This document shows positions 1-9,975 of a stretch of DNA of 64,000 nt, piece by piece. The notes beneath the pieces were generated by a model, which saw nothing but the letters and a program-made list of their open reading frames with translations, did not search any database and was not told the DNA's origin. How positions within the stretch are numbered: the first letter of the stretch is position 1; each line of letters begins with the position of its first letter. The translations under genes and the position numbers were made by a program. This stretch comes from Hirschia baltica ATCC 49814. Its GTDB lineage: Bacteria; Pseudomonadota; Alphaproteobacteria; Caulobacterales; Hyphomonadaceae. The stretch is taken from positions 3,038,001 to 3,102,000 of the forward strand of contig NC_012982.1 in assembly GCF_000023785.1 (NCBI RefSeq), written 5' to 3'.

Positions 1-345
1 CTCTTCACTCTAGACGAAGATAATTACAGCAGAGAACTCGCTACAATGGCTGGTCATTATCCTGCTTTAAAACTTGGACCTCCATGGTGGTTCCACGACA
101 GCCCTGAAGGTATGCGCCGCTTCCGTGAGAAAACAACAGAAACTGCTGGTTTCTACAATACTGTTGGGTTCAATGATGACACGCGCGCATTCCTCTCAAT
201 TCCAGCACGTCATGATGTTGCCCGCCGCATGGATTGTGGCTGGTTGGCAAAACTCGTCGCCGATCACAGATTGGACGAAACTGAAGCAGCCGAAATCGCT
301 AAGGACCTCACATACAATCTGCCGAAAAAAGCCTATAAATTATGA
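1..345 (+). CDS. uxaC: Glucuronate isomerase, C-terminal part (cut by window start)
   Basis: This is the C-terminal end of a UxaC-family uronate isomerase; the reading frame is open from base 1, so the start lies outside the window. Visible are the family's late motif PPWWFHDSPEGMRRFRE and the segment GFNDDTRAFLSIPARHDVARR, which matches the conserved 'D-R-S-F-L-S-x-x-R-H-x-x-x-R' region near the end of the family. The enzyme interconverts D-glucuronate and D-fructuronate (and galacturonate and tagaturonate) in the cytoplasm. Its stop codon overlaps the ATG of uxaA by four bases (ATGA), so the two are translationally coupled. The product would feed uronates released from glucuronoxylan, or taken up by the TRAP system further right, into the KDG pathway. 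Confidence 0.9.
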   Translation, partial: LFTLDEDNYSRELATMAGHYPALKLGPPWWFHDSPEGMRRFREKTTETAGFYNTVGFNDDTRAFLSIPARHDVARRMDCGWLAKLVADHRLDETEAAEIAKDLTYNLPKKAYKL

Positions 346-1847
346 AGACTCCAATCATCATTCTTCACGAAAGAGACAATGTCGGCATCGCACGTGCCGA
401 CATCGACACTGGCGACACAATTCTTGACGACATACTCGCAATAAACGCGATAAAAAGTGGACACAAAGTCGCCACTAAAGACATAAAAACTGGTGACTCT
501 GTTTTAAAATTTGGACAACATATCGGCACCGCATCGACAAATATTCAGCGCGGTGAGCACGTTCATATCCACAACATAACCGCAGAACGAAAAGAAAATG
601 CAAACTCCGCTTCCAGTAAATGGCAGTCCTCCCCTCCTGAAACGAAAGCCACTTTCCAAGGCTATGTCCGAGCAGATGGAAGTGTTGGAACACGCAATTA
701 CATTGGCATTCTAACAACGGTAAACTGCGCGGCGACTGTTGCGAGACAAATTGCTGAACAAGCCAAAACACAGCTAGCAAACTACCCTAATGTGGATGGT
801 GTTGTGGCCCTAACTCACACGACAGGCTGTGGAACATCCTCTTCTGGGGAAGGCACAGATAACCTACGTCGAACCATTGCTGGATTTGCACAACATGCGA
901 ATTTTTCAGCTGTCCTCATTATAGGGCTAGGCTGTGAAGCTAATCAGCTAAGTGTGCTACTAGAAAAACAAAGCCTAACTGAAAGTGATCGTCTCAAAAC
1001 ACTACAAATTCAACAAGTTGGCGGCACACGCCATGCTATTTCTCAAGGGTTAGAAATTGTTGAAAATATGATGGAAGAGGCAAACAAAGCCAGACGATCT
1101 GAAGTCAGCGCGTCCCATCTTTCACTTGGGCTCCAATGTGGAGGTTCCGATGCATTATCGGGTGTAACAGCTAACCCCTCATTGGGGGTCGCAGTGGATA
1201 TGCTTGTTCGCCAAGGCGGAACAGCCATACTGGCAGAAACACCTGAGATTTATGGTGCTGAAGAACTCCTGCTGAACCGCGCAGAGACAGAAACTGTCTC
1301 GCAAGATCTACTAGAACGTATTGCATGGTGGGAGGATTATGTCGCCCGCAACAAGCAGGAATTAAACAATAACCCCTCTCCGGGAAACTTAGCCGGCGGC
1401 TTAACAACAATCCTCGAAAAATCACTTGGTGCTGTCGCTAAATCCGGTTCTTCTCCTCTATGCGGCGTATACCAATATGCTGAAATCATTAAACAAAAAG
1501 GGTTAGTCTTCATGGATTCTCCAGGATATGACCCTTGTTCTGTTACAGGTGAGATCGCCTCTGGCGCAAATATGATTTGCTTCACAACAGGTCGCGGTTC
1601 TGTCTTCGGGTCAAAACCTGTTCCTAGCCTAAAAATCGCTTCAAACTCAAACCTTGCTACCTATATGGATGAAGACATTGATGTTGATGCCGGCCAAGTC
1701 GCAATGGGGACTGAAAGTGTTGAAGATGTTGGAGCCAGAATATTCCAACTTATCCTAGATACAGCATCTGGGCACCAATCTAAATCTGAAGAATTTGGTT
1801 TCGGTGACATGGAATTTGTACCTTGGCAAATCGGTGCAACCATATAA
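342..1847 (+). CDS. uxaA: Altronate dehydratase
   Basis: A 501-residue protein, close to the usual UxaA length of about 495. It has a small N-terminal SAF domain (about residues 1-90) followed by the large UxaA/GarD-type catalytic region. Typical signatures are GYVRADGSVGTRNYIGI near residue 107, ALTHTTGCG near residue 157 and the Cys- and Gly-rich LGLQCGGSDA. The family converts D-altronate to 2-keto-3-deoxygluconate and water using Fe(II). The ATG overlaps the uxaC stop, so the pair forms an operon whose upstream part is outside the window. ManD, further right, covers the parallel mannonate branch. No terminator with a clear T-run is visible in the 103 AT-rich bases after the gene. Confidence 0.93.
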   Translation: MKTPIIILHERDNVGIARADIDTGDTILDDILAINAIKSGHKVATKDIKTGDSVLKFGQHIGTASTNIQRGEHVHIHNITAERKENANSASSKWQSSPPETKATFQGYVRADGSVGTRNYIGILTTVNCAATVARQIAEQAKTQLANYPNVDGVVALTHTTGCGTSSSGEGTDNLRRTIAGFAQHANFSAVLIIGLGCEANQLSVLLEKQSLTESDRLKTLQIQQVGGTRHAISQGLEIVENMMEEANKARRSEVSASHLSLGLQCGGSDALSGVTANPSLGVAVDMLVRQGGTAILAETPEIYGAEELLLNRAETETVSQDLLERIAWWEDYVARNKQELNNNPSPGNLAGGLTTILEKSLGAVAKSGSSPLCGVYQYAEIIKQKGLVFMDSPGYDPCSVTGEIASGANMICFTTGRGSVFGSKPVPSLKIASNSNLATYMDEDIDVDAGQVAMGTESVEDVGARIFQLILDTASGHQSKSEEFGFGDMEFVPWQIGATI

Positions 1848-1950
1848 TTTAAATTATTTAAAATCATATAGTTACAAACTATCACAAATACCATCGACAG
1901 GTTTTCAGGTCATGATCGTTTAATACGGGTGTAACAGCCAAGGTATAGTA

Positions 1951-4900
1951 ATGATCATGACCGCTCCCGCTATTTTTGTACGAAAAAATATAAAGAGAAC
2001 CTCCCCCCTCGTTTTCTTGACTATCCTCTACTCAACTTGCTCCCCTTTAGCTTTGGGACAAGAAATTAGCTCCGCGACAAGCACACCCGTTGAAACAGCA
2101 ACCTTAGACAATGGGTCAGCAAGTGATCTAACGATTACAGATGATGGATCGATCGAGTGGGACAGTGTAGATGACCAAGTCGCGGTTACCGTAAACTCTT
2201 CAAATAACGTTACAATTGACGGAGACATCACTTTAGAAAACTCAGACAATAATGTCGGCGTCAAAATAAACCCAAACCTTTCTTCAACCATCAACCTTTC
2301 AGGCGCAATCAATCTTATAGAAGATTACGCAAGAACCGACACTGATGATGATGATGACCTCGACGGACTAATTGCTGAAGGAACAAATAGACACGGAATA
2401 TTTCTGGAAAGTGGCGGCATCAACACTGGTGATATCATATTGCAGTCGGGTTCAAGTATTTACGTGGAAGGCAACAACTCTACAGCGATCACATTGCAGT
2501 CAGGCTTGAATGGTAATTACATACAAGATGGGTCGATATCAGTATATGGTGCAAATTCAACGGCATTAGACATACAAAATGATGTAAACGGAAATGTTCG
2601 TGTGAGCGGAGGTGTCACAGCCAATGGTGAAAATGCATCGGCTATTTCCATAGCAGGAGATATTACTGGGAACCTCACTCTGGAAAACACAATCACTTCG
2701 ACAGGATTCACCAGCACAACTTCATCCAATTATATTGGTCCTGACGATATAGATGACGATACTGCTGCATTGGAAGATCGTTTAGATAATGATGACCTGT
2801 TCAATAGCGCTTCCAGCGTCAGCATCGGCGGAAGCATTGCGAATGGTCTTCTTATAAATGGATACCACGATTATGTGGATGATGGGATAGCCGTTGATGA
2901 TGACGAAACAAAAGATACCATTGATGATTACAATGAAAATCGCGGCACTGGTTATATTTCAACATATGGCTCATCCCCTGCTCTTCAAATTACACCTGAC
3001 TTAATTATTGGCTCCAGTTCAGATCTTGTGCTGGGTTCTGTTGTTGAGACAGTACGAGACACCCTTGATGACGACGAAGATGAAGACACTAATGAAGTGC
3101 TTGCAACCTTCAATTTTGATCAAGGGCTAGTAAACCTGGGAACCATATACGCAGATGGTCAGAATGTTGGCTTTTCCGCGACCGCACTTGAAATATCTGG
3201 AAGCGCGGATGGCAACCTCAACACAATCATTACAAATGGAATACTGAACTCAGGAACCATGAGCACCACTGCATTTGAAGCAAATGCAACTACAGTGAAT
3301 TTAGGACAAGGTGCAATAATATCGTCAATTACAAATGATGGAAGCATCATATCCAATAGTACCGGCTCCAGCGGAAGCAATTCCATTGCAATTCAAATTA
3401 GCAATGGAGCCAATCTCGAAACTATTGAAAACACAGGGTATATTACTGCAAAAATCACCGATGATACTGGATATTCAACCGCTATACTTGATCACTCAGG
3501 GACTCTAACCTCCATTTTCAATAATGGGTACATTTCTTCATACTATGTAGACGATGATTCCGACGATGACGAATATGACGATAATGACAACAAGATTTCG
3601 GAATTTACAGGCCGCTCAATCGCAATAGACGTAAGCCAGCATACGGCCTCACAAGGCGTGACAATTGTTCAAGGAAATACAAATTCTACCTCGCCGTCCA
3701 TATATGGAGACATTCTTTTTGGAGCCGGCAATGATACGCTAGACATTCAAGATGGAACTGTCGCCGGAGACACATATTTTGGAAGTGGAACAGCCAATTT
3801 TTACCTATCAGATGCCACTTACACAGGCGATGTGCACTTTGAAAGCGAAGGCTTCAATTTCCAATCCACACAAGGACAATATTTTGGAAACCTGAACTTC
3901 TACAACAATTCTGGATCTGCTGTTTTTCAAAACAATTCCTACTTTTCCGGGTCACTTTTAGACAGTGATAATATCGACCTGATTATTGATACATCCACCA
4001 TTTATATCTCTCAAGATTCTCCAATTACGCTCAACTCCCTCAATATTACGGGCGCAAGCACGCTGGGTGTAATAATTTCAAACTCAGAGCATATAGACAC
4101 CCCATACATTACAGCCACCAACACAGCCATTGTTGGAGATTCAGTAACTCTGAGCTCTCAATTCACGAATTTTGTGGGTGGAGATTTTTCTAGAACTATT
4201 CTATCCGCCCCCTCTTTAGATGTAGATATAGATAGTATTTCATTTGATACTTCAGGCCTTTCATGGCTTTACAATGCCGAATACATTCTCGACCAAGAGG
4301 CCGATGGGAACCAGTCGATTTCTCTTCAATTTTCTCAGAAGACTTCAGAAGATTTAGGTTTGGACGCTCAGCAAGACCGCACATTTGCGTCGTTCATCGA
4401 GATGATTAGCAATCAGCAAAATGCTGGCTCGGAATTTGTGAAAATTACTGACGAGACAACTTTCCTTGAAGCATATGAATCCATCCTGCCTCAACATTCC
4501 GATGTAGCCCTACGTCATCTTGATGCACACACCAATACACTAAACTCAATGGTGAGCGAGAGAATGGCGCTTTTGCGAGACTCCTCAAACACCTCTAATG
4601 GGTTTTGGCTGCAAGAACTTGTGTCTCAGACCACTGTAGATGCTAGTGAAAACGTAAATGCTTATAGTGGACGAGGCTTTGGCTTTACGGCTGGTGTTGA
4701 TCGACGCATCGGATTTATAGATTCAATGGGTCTTACTTTCTCTATTAATGACGAGAAATACGAAACAACAACATCTGCATTCAATGAAACATCATCGACC
4801 AATTTTGCGCTTGGTTTTTATATCGCAGAACGCATTGGGTTTGCTGATCTGCAAATGTCTGCTCAAATTGGTCAGACTAACTTTAAAAGCGAACGAGAGG

Positions 4901-5472
4901 TCAACTTTGAAGGCTTCAATTCAGACATTGAAGGTGATTGGAGCGGACTCACACAAGCTTATTCAACTCAGATATCCAGCCCACAAAAACTGGGATGGCT
5001 TCGTGTAACGCCTCATATCGGCGCAAGTTATATTAGCTTAAATCAGGATGCATATGAGGAAACGGCGAGCAACGGATTTAACCTTGCATTCTCAGAATCA
5101 GAGTCGAACAAATTAACTGGATCAGCAGGTGTCTCCCTTGGGGTATTTTGGCCCTCAAATTCAGGCAGGAATTCTTTCGACTTAAGTGAAAACCAACAAA
5201 GCAATTCCTCATTAAATGGCTGGCATGCTGCCGTAGACCTTGGAATAAGGGACACATTGTCTTCTACAAACTACGATGCTGTAGCAAATTTCGTTGGGTA
5301 TGATTCAGCTTTCAATGTTTATTCCGATGAAATATTCGGACAAGCATTTTCAACTGGAATTTCTCTTGTGGGAATTGGTGATTTCGCGTCTTTCAGGCTT
5401 TCAGCAAACGCCGAACTTTCCGAAGGTGCCTCTATCTATAGCGGAGCTGCATCTCTCAGATTTAAATTCTAG
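1951..5472 (+). CDS. Large autotransporter with Asp-rich passenger inserts
   Basis: A 1173-residue type V secretion protein. The start at 1951 has AAGG seven bases upstream; an in-frame ATG at 1957 is the alternative. Residues 1 to about 37 form a long signal peptide ending near LALGQE. The passenger (about 40-870) is Asn/Ser/Thr/Gly-rich and repetitive, as expected for a beta-helix. It is interrupted by acidic stretches near residues 130-139, 265-285, 309-329, 372-380 and 533-549. From about residue 880 (NGFWLQELVSQ) to the end lies an autotransporter beta-barrel domain closing with the aromatic end LRFKF. The passenger's function is unknown; adhesion or a surface enzyme are possible, but I see no catalytic motif. 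It stands alone between uxaA and the alginate operon. Confidence 0.88.
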   Translation: MIMTAPAIFVRKNIKRTSPLVFLTILYSTCSPLALGQEISSATSTPVETATLDNGSASDLTITDDGSIEWDSVDDQVAVTVNSSNNVTIDGDITLENSDNNVGVKINPNLSSTINLSGAINLIEDYARTDTDDDDDLDGLIAEGTNRHGIFLESGGINTGDIILQSGSSIYVEGNNSTAITLQSGLNGNYIQDGSISVYGANSTALDIQNDVNGNVRVSGGVTANGENASAISIAGDITGNLTLENTITSTGFTSTTSSNYIGPDDIDDDTAALEDRLDNDDLFNSASSVSIGGSIANGLLINGYHDYVDDGIAVDDDETKDTIDDYNENRGTGYISTYGSSPALQITPDLIIGSSSDLVLGSVVETVRDTLDDDEDEDTNEVLATFNFDQGLVNLGTIYADGQNVGFSATALEISGSADGNLNTIITNGILNSGTMSTTAFEANATTVNLGQGAIISSITNDGSIISNSTGSSGSNSIAIQISNGANLETIENTGYITAKITDDTGYSTAILDHSGTLTSIFNNGYISSYYVDDDSDDDEYDDNDNKISEFTGRSIAIDVSQHTASQGVTIVQGNTNSTSPSIYGDILFGAGNDTLDIQDGTVAGDTYFGSGTANFYLSDATYTGDVHFESEGFNFQSTQGQYFGNLNFYNNSGSAVFQNNSYFSGSLLDSDNIDLIIDTSTIYISQDSPITLNSLNITGASTLGVIISNSEHIDTPYITATNTAIVGDSVTLSSQFTNFVGGDFSRTILSAPSLDVDIDSISFDTSGLSWLYNAEYILDQEADGNQSISLQFSQKTSEDLGLDAQQDRTFASFIEMISNQQNAGSEFVKITDETTFLEAYESILPQHSDVALRHLDAHTNTLNSMVSERMALLRDSSNTSNGFWLQELVSQTTVDASENVNAYSGRGFGFTAGVDRRIGFIDSMGLTFSINDEKYETTTSAFNETSSTNFALGFYIAERIGFADLQMSAQIGQTNFKSEREVNFEGFNSDIEGDWSGLTQAYSTQISSPQKLGWLRVTPHIGASYISLNQDAYEETASNGFNLAFSESESNKLTGSAGVSLGVFWPSNSGRNSFDLSENQQSNSSLNGWHAAVDLGIRDTLSSTNYDAVANFVGYDSAFNVYSDEIFGQAFSTGISLVGIGDFASFRLSANAELSEGASIYSGAASLRFKF

Positions 5473-5571
5473 ACCGCCCAATCAATGTAAAAGACCATAA
5501 ACTCCCAATTATTGCGTCGACTGAGGGAGGCTGTTCTTACATTTGCTCGTTTGAGTTTGTGTTGACAAAAC

Positions 5572-5602
5572 AAAAAATAGCCTGCCCCAAACGAGGCAGG
5601 CT
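5572..5602 (-). terminator. Rho-independent terminator of the alginate operon
   Basis: AGCCTGCC (5579-5586) and GGCAGGCT (5595-5602) form a perfect 8-bp stem around an 8-base loop. Read on the minus strand the stem is followed by a T-rich tract (A-run at 5572-5577 on the plus strand). It lies 30 bases after the stop of the SDR gene and so ends the minus-strand alginate operon. Confidence 0.85.
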
Positions 5603-5631
5603 TTAAGTAAGGACGGTAGCCCGGGACGACT

Positions 5632-6384
5632 TTACGAGAAAGCCAAACCACCATTCACATCTAGGTTTACGCCATTGACGAAAGACGATTCATCAGACGC
5701 AAGGTAAGCCACGACATCCGCGACCTCATCAGGGTGCCCTTCGCGACCAAGCGCTGTCATACCCGCAACTTTTTCACGAACTTCATTCTTAGAGAATGTA
5801 TCGTGGAATGTTGTTGAAATCAGACCAGGATCAAGCGCATTCACTCGAATGCCACGTGGACCAAATTCTTTGGCCATTGAGCGTGTGAAAGTCATGACCG
5901 CGCCTTTGGAAGCTGCGTACGCCCAAGCGCCGCCACCGCCACCATCGCGAGCAGCTTGTGATGCAAAATTAACAATTGAGCCACCTTTAGGCATGTGAGG
6001 TGAAACTGCTTTTGTCATCAAGAACGTAGAATTGAAGTTCAAGCGCATAACGAGATTTACAAAATCCTCGTCCATTTCAGCAAGTGGTTTACGTGCAACT
6101 AGACCACCGACCACGTTTACAAGCACGTTGATTTCATTGCCAAAAGCTTCTTGCGTTTTGGCGACAAAATTAGCAACATCTTCGGCTTTGGTCATGTCAC
6201 CTTGAACGAGGATTGCTTCACCACCAGCAGCTTGTACTGCTTCTAATGTTGCTTTTCCCTCTTCTTCACTATCGAAATAATTGATCGCAACCTTTGCGCC
6301 TTCTTTAGCCAATTTAAGCGAGATACTGCGACCAATGTCACGTGCGCCACCAGTTACAATAGCTACTTTGTTTTGAAGTCTCAT
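5632..6384 (-). CDS. SDR-family oxidoreductase, probable DEH (alginate monomer) reductase
   Basis: A 250-residue classical short-chain dehydrogenase/reductase. The cofactor motif TGGARDIG is at residues 11-18, the catalytic Ser at about 142 and the YAASK active site at Tyr156/Lys160. The C-terminus ends in the common substrate-loop form VNGGLAFS. The family alone does not fix the substrate. Its place as last gene behind PL6 lyase, PL17 lyase and a hexuronate-type carrier suggests reduction of 4-deoxy-L-erythro-5-hexoseulose uronate (DEH) to 2-keto-3-deoxygluconate, the usual cytoplasmic step after alginate lyases. A KduD-like or generic 3-oxoacyl-ACP reductase role is the alternative. It starts 39 bases after the carrier gene. 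Confidence 0.85.
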   Translation of the reverse strand: MRLQNKVAIVTGGARDIGRSISLKLAKEGAKVAINYFDSEEEGKATLEAVQAAGGEAILVQGDMTKAEDVANFVAKTQEAFGNEINVLVNVVGGLVARKPLAEMDEDFVNLVMRLNFNSTFLMTKAVSPHMPKGGSIVNFASQAARDGGGGGAWAYAASKGAVMTFTRSMAKEFGPRGIRVNALDPGLISTTFHDTFSKNEVREKVAGMTALGREGHPDEVADVVAYLASDESSFVNGVNLDVNGGLAFS

Positions 6385-6423
6385 GGGGAAGTCCTTTTAC
6401 TTTAGGGATTTTTAAAAAATGAA

Positions 6424-7734
6424 TTATTGGGTTTTTGAGCGAGGCTTAAGCGGTTCAATTTTTCCACACAGCAGCCAAACACTAGCCATGCTTAAAATTG
6501 CTAACGTTGCTCCAATAAGGAATGCAGGCGCATAATTTCCACCCTGTGTAAGCCATGGGACCAAATAGGTGAGAGCTGCCGCTCCCAGCTTTGCCGCGGT
6601 CCCCGCATAACCAGACAGAGAACCAACAGATTTGCCGCCAAACAAATCGCTTGGAAGTGTCTGAATATTACCAACAGCAGTTTGAAAACCGAACAGAATG
6701 GTTGCCATCAACATCACAGCTAACACCGGCGTCACAGCAACAGACATTGCCAATAAAGCCGGAAGCATGATCAAGCCACCAAGTGTGATTGTGAGCTTGC
6801 GAGTCGCGTTGACTGACCAACCGGAATTCAAGCGGTTCTGTGCTAAAAGCCCACCAAACCATGCTCCAAACATAGCACCTACATAAGGCACCCAAGCGTA
6901 TAGTCCGATTTCCTTGACGTTAAATCCAAATTTTTCGTTCAGATAGATAGGTATCCAGAAAACGAACAACCACCAGATAGGGTCAAGGAAAGCCGCAGAG
7001 AGAATAGCACCCCAACTCTGTCTACGAGAGAGCATTTCAGCTGTGCCCGGATTATACTCCTCAGCAACCTCACCTGTCACCTCATCAGGTTTTACACGTT
7101 GACCTGTGAGAATAAATTCGCGTTCTTCTGGAGTTATCCAAGGGTGCTCATCAGGTCCGGCTTTCATTAAAATCCACCACGGAATCAGCCAAACAAAACC
7201 GACAGCACCTACCAAAATAAAGATAACATGCCAGCTAAAATGAACAGATAGAAAGGCAATAATGAGTGGTGATATAATTCCACCAATTGCCGCGCCTGAA
7301 TTAAAAATTCCTTGCGCGAGAGCGCGCTCATTCACTGGAAACCATTCAGCATTTGCTTTGGTAGCACCGGGCCAGTTTCCTGCTTCCGCAGCACCAAGAA
7401 TACCACGAAAAATACTAAACGATAGAACACTATTCGCGAAGGCATGGGCGGCTGTCGCTAGCGACCACACTCCAATGGAAATCACAAAGCCCAGACGTGT
7501 CCCGATCCAATCGAACAATTTTCCAAAAATCGTCTGACCAAGTGCGTATGAGAACACAAACACAACTGAGATTGTCGCGTAATATTGCTTAGTTTCATCG
7601 ACAGTTTTGTCAGGCCAAATTTCTTTAGCCATGTCTGGCCATAGATAACCAAGCGTACCACGGTCGATATAATTGATAATTGTTGCAATCGCGACGAGCC
7701 CGACGACCCACCACCTTAAACCGGAGATTTTCAT
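6424..7734 (-). CDS. MFS hexuronate-type transporter (anion:cation symporter family)
   Basis: A 436-residue polytopic membrane protein of the ACS branch of the major facilitator superfamily, which includes ExuT. The N-terminal INYIDRGTLGYLWPDM segment is the family's TM1 signature, and FRGILGAAEAGNWPGATKANAEWF matches the conserved region around TM4-TM5, where acidic-sugar carriers keep E and P residues. About twelve hydrophobic segments are visible, with a hydrophilic central loop near residues 200-235. In this operon it most likely imports DEH or unsaturated uronates made by the two lyases. It lies 39 bases after the PL17 gene and 39 bases before the SDR gene. Confidence 0.9.
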   Translation of the reverse strand: MKISGLRWWVVGLVAIATIINYIDRGTLGYLWPDMAKEIWPDKTVDETKQYYATISVVFVFSYALGQTIFGKLFDWIGTRLGFVISIGVWSLATAAHAFANSVLSFSIFRGILGAAEAGNWPGATKANAEWFPVNERALAQGIFNSGAAIGGIISPLIIAFLSVHFSWHVIFILVGAVGFVWLIPWWILMKAGPDEHPWITPEEREFILTGQRVKPDEVTGEVAEEYNPGTAEMLSRRQSWGAILSAAFLDPIWWLFVFWIPIYLNEKFGFNVKEIGLYAWVPYVGAMFGAWFGGLLAQNRLNSGWSVNATRKLTITLGGLIMLPALLAMSVAVTPVLAVMLMATILFGFQTAVGNIQTLPSDLFGGKSVGSLSGYAGTAAKLGAAALTYLVPWLTQGGNYAPAFLIGATLAILSMASVWLLCGKIEPLKPRSKTQ

Positions 7735-7773
7735 GATGCAGCCTCCTCTAAAAAGCCTTTAAATATGATGGGG

Positions 7774-9975
7774 TTATCGCAGCACATGGACTGGGCCGCT
7801 CCATTCTATGATCTGATCGTCCAACTCTAATTGATGCGCTGCGTCTTTTGACGTGTCATCCGCAACCAAAAACTGAATAGTTTTGTCATTTTGAGTGACC
7901 AATTTGTACACAGCCACATCCTCAACTTGATCAAAGTCGATGGAAACAATGGAAGAGCCATTGAAAACAGCTGTTTCATTGTCTGCGTCATACGAGCCAT
8001 CTCGCTCATAAACTGTGACGAAATTCACCGTATCTGAATTGGCACGAAGGATCATTGCCTCTTCAGACCTCAGATTGTGATCAGGGTCATTTGCTCCCAA
8101 TTTAGTAAAGATCGCTTTGTATGGAGTATCAGACGCGAACGTAACTGTTTGAAAAGCAGTCCCTAAGAAGAGCGAAACTTCCTGACGGCCTTCTAATTGC
8201 TCAGTCTCTCCACTTTTCCATAAGTGTTGATATCCAAAATCAGTTCCCAATGGCGCTAAATTTGATGTTTCATATTCAATAGGAAACTGGGACTTAATTA
8301 GATCACCCTTATAGTGCATGGGCAGATCATATTGGTGATCCGTATCACTAATTCCACGCATGATATCAATAACATAAGGCTGTTGCCCATCGTCACGGGG
8401 CACCATCGCTACTACACGCTGAAGGTTCACACCATCATAAGCTGTATCAACTTCAGCCGCTGCAATTTGAACACCGTTAACAACGCCATATTTCAATACA
8501 TCTGGGCTATATTTCTGCGACAATCTCCAGTCACCGCCATAGTGACTTACTTCGTCAACAGCCAACGTATTGTGAGCAATTGTTTGCTTTGCCCAAGAAT
8601 CATTTTCTGGAAGATAGCGCCCCCCAAATTTGGAAACGATATTCAAGAAACGAGACGCACCATAATCAGCGACGACTTCTTGACCATTGTCATTATATAG
8701 GAAACCTAATTTATCGAAGTGGCCATGACCTAGCCCCTGCGTCGTTGCTTTTAGAACAACTGCTGAGTCATTTGTTTTTTCACCCGAGCGAAGCACAATC
8801 AGAGCGCCATCTTCACCATTAGAACCATCTCTAAACATTTGAGATTTAAAATTGAATGGCTTGGCGAGCCCCGCCTCAATATCGTCCAGAACTTTCTTTC
8901 CTTCTGGAGTTGGCACAACGTCACCTTGATATTTCACAATATCCAAGAAAGCAGGGTCTTTTGTAAGGTCGTATGCTATAGCAACGCCATATTTCAACTC
9001 GATCGTATTCAAGCCTTTTGAGCGAATAGCATCATTGAGCGGGAAAAATTTGCCAGCATAACTCAACTGCAAAGTCGTCGAAATTGCTTTAAGGATGATG
9101 CCATCGCGATAGTTGAATATTTCACGCTCTGGCTCATTCTTCTGAATGGCTTGAGAGAACAACAAAAATGGCATCATAGCATAGCGCTGATAATATGGGC
9201 CTTCTGCGTAATATCCATCTGGAGAAAACAGGATATCCATCTGCTTGAGAAAGCCGGCTTCTCCATCTTGATTCAATCCGTAAAGCGACTTCTCCACACG
9301 CTCAGGCTGATCGAGCACATACCCAGTCATACCAACAGCTGCGGCTGCCCACGTGCCATGATTGTGGATGCGGTCAAAAGTTTGCGGCGACCCCTCGGAC
9401 AAGAAATCGGCCATTGGGCCCAATACACCCCGCTCGATTTTCTCACGATCCTCTGGACTGATGTCATCACGAATGACTTCATACCCTTGAATGGAGTAAA
9501 CGAGCCAAACCGCTTCATTCAGTCCCTGCCAGAACAAACGCCCAGCTGTCGAAGGCTTATGCTCTGGGTGCAATCCTAAAGTGGGATACAGATCAGCGTA
9601 ATCGAGCAACACATCGCGTGCAATATCGCGATATTTAGTGTCGCCTGTGTAATCATACAGCATGCCTGCTTCATAGATCGTTTTATAGTTTTCTTTGTGC
9701 TGCTCATGTACAGGTCCACCACCCGCATCAACCGGAACTGGAACAGGAATACCAGCTTCAGCACGCGCGATAATGGTGTCGCCAAGCTTTTGCATTTGTA
9801 GTTTAAATGCTGACTGTTCAACTGTGCCTGACACTGGTGCGACTGCTGCTGCGGTGACGGCCAAAGGTGTCGTTGATTTAGTGTTGTTATCGAAAGACAC
9901 ACACCCTTGCACGCAAGCTGCCATGCCAAGAGCAACAACTGATTTGTTGATTTTTTTGTACGTTAAAACTGACAT
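7774..9975 (-). CDS. PL17-type oligoalginate lyase lipoprotein
   Basis: A 733-residue protein of the alginate_lyase plus heparinase II/III type found in family PL17 exo-lyases. The N-terminus has a hydrophobic stretch and a lipobox ending at Cys21 (GMAAC) or Cys25 (VQGC), so it is probably lipid-anchored. The N-terminal alpha-toroid contains IHNHGTWAAAAVGMTGYV with the conserved Asn-His pair and GYYAEGPYYQRYA with the conserved Tyr residues. The C-terminal beta-sheet part contains TTQGLGHGHFDKLGF and the conserved His region AHNTLAVDE. PL17 enzymes split alginate oligomers to monomers that rearrange to DEH. The ATG directly abuts the stop of the PL6 gene, with GAGGA inside the end of that gene serving as ribosome binding site. 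Confidence 0.92.
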   Translation of the reverse strand: MSVLTYKKINKSVVALGMAACVQGCVSFDNNTKSTTPLAVTAAAVAPVSGTVEQSAFKLQMQKLGDTIIARAEAGIPVPVPVDAGGGPVHEQHKENYKTIYEAGMLYDYTGDTKYRDIARDVLLDYADLYPTLGLHPEHKPSTAGRLFWQGLNEAVWLVYSIQGYEVIRDDISPEDREKIERGVLGPMADFLSEGSPQTFDRIHNHGTWAAAAVGMTGYVLDQPERVEKSLYGLNQDGEAGFLKQMDILFSPDGYYAEGPYYQRYAMMPFLLFSQAIQKNEPEREIFNYRDGIILKAISTTLQLSYAGKFFPLNDAIRSKGLNTIELKYGVAIAYDLTKDPAFLDIVKYQGDVVPTPEGKKVLDDIEAGLAKPFNFKSQMFRDGSNGEDGALIVLRSGEKTNDSAVVLKATTQGLGHGHFDKLGFLYNDNGQEVVADYGASRFLNIVSKFGGRYLPENDSWAKQTIAHNTLAVDEVSHYGGDWRLSQKYSPDVLKYGVVNGVQIAAAEVDTAYDGVNLQRVVAMVPRDDGQQPYVIDIMRGISDTDHQYDLPMHYKGDLIKSQFPIEYETSNLAPLGTDFGYQHLWKSGETEQLEGRQEVSLFLGTAFQTVTFASDTPYKAIFTKLGANDPDHNLRSEEAMILRANSDTVNFVTVYERDGSYDADNETAVFNGSSIVSIDFDQVEDVAVYKLVTQNDKTIQFLVADDTSKDAAHQLELDDQIIEWSGPVHVLR

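Noticed and set aside
2341-3600. GAT/GAC tracts in the autotransporter as a microsatellite or phase-variation repeat
   Set aside because: Codon usage alternates between GAT and GAC and the tracts are interrupted, so no slippage-prone unit is present.
9151-9579. 142-codon open frame on the plus strand
   Set aside because: It lies entirely inside the PL17 lyase gene on the other strand, has no ribosome binding site or family pattern, and its composition mirrors the lyase codons.
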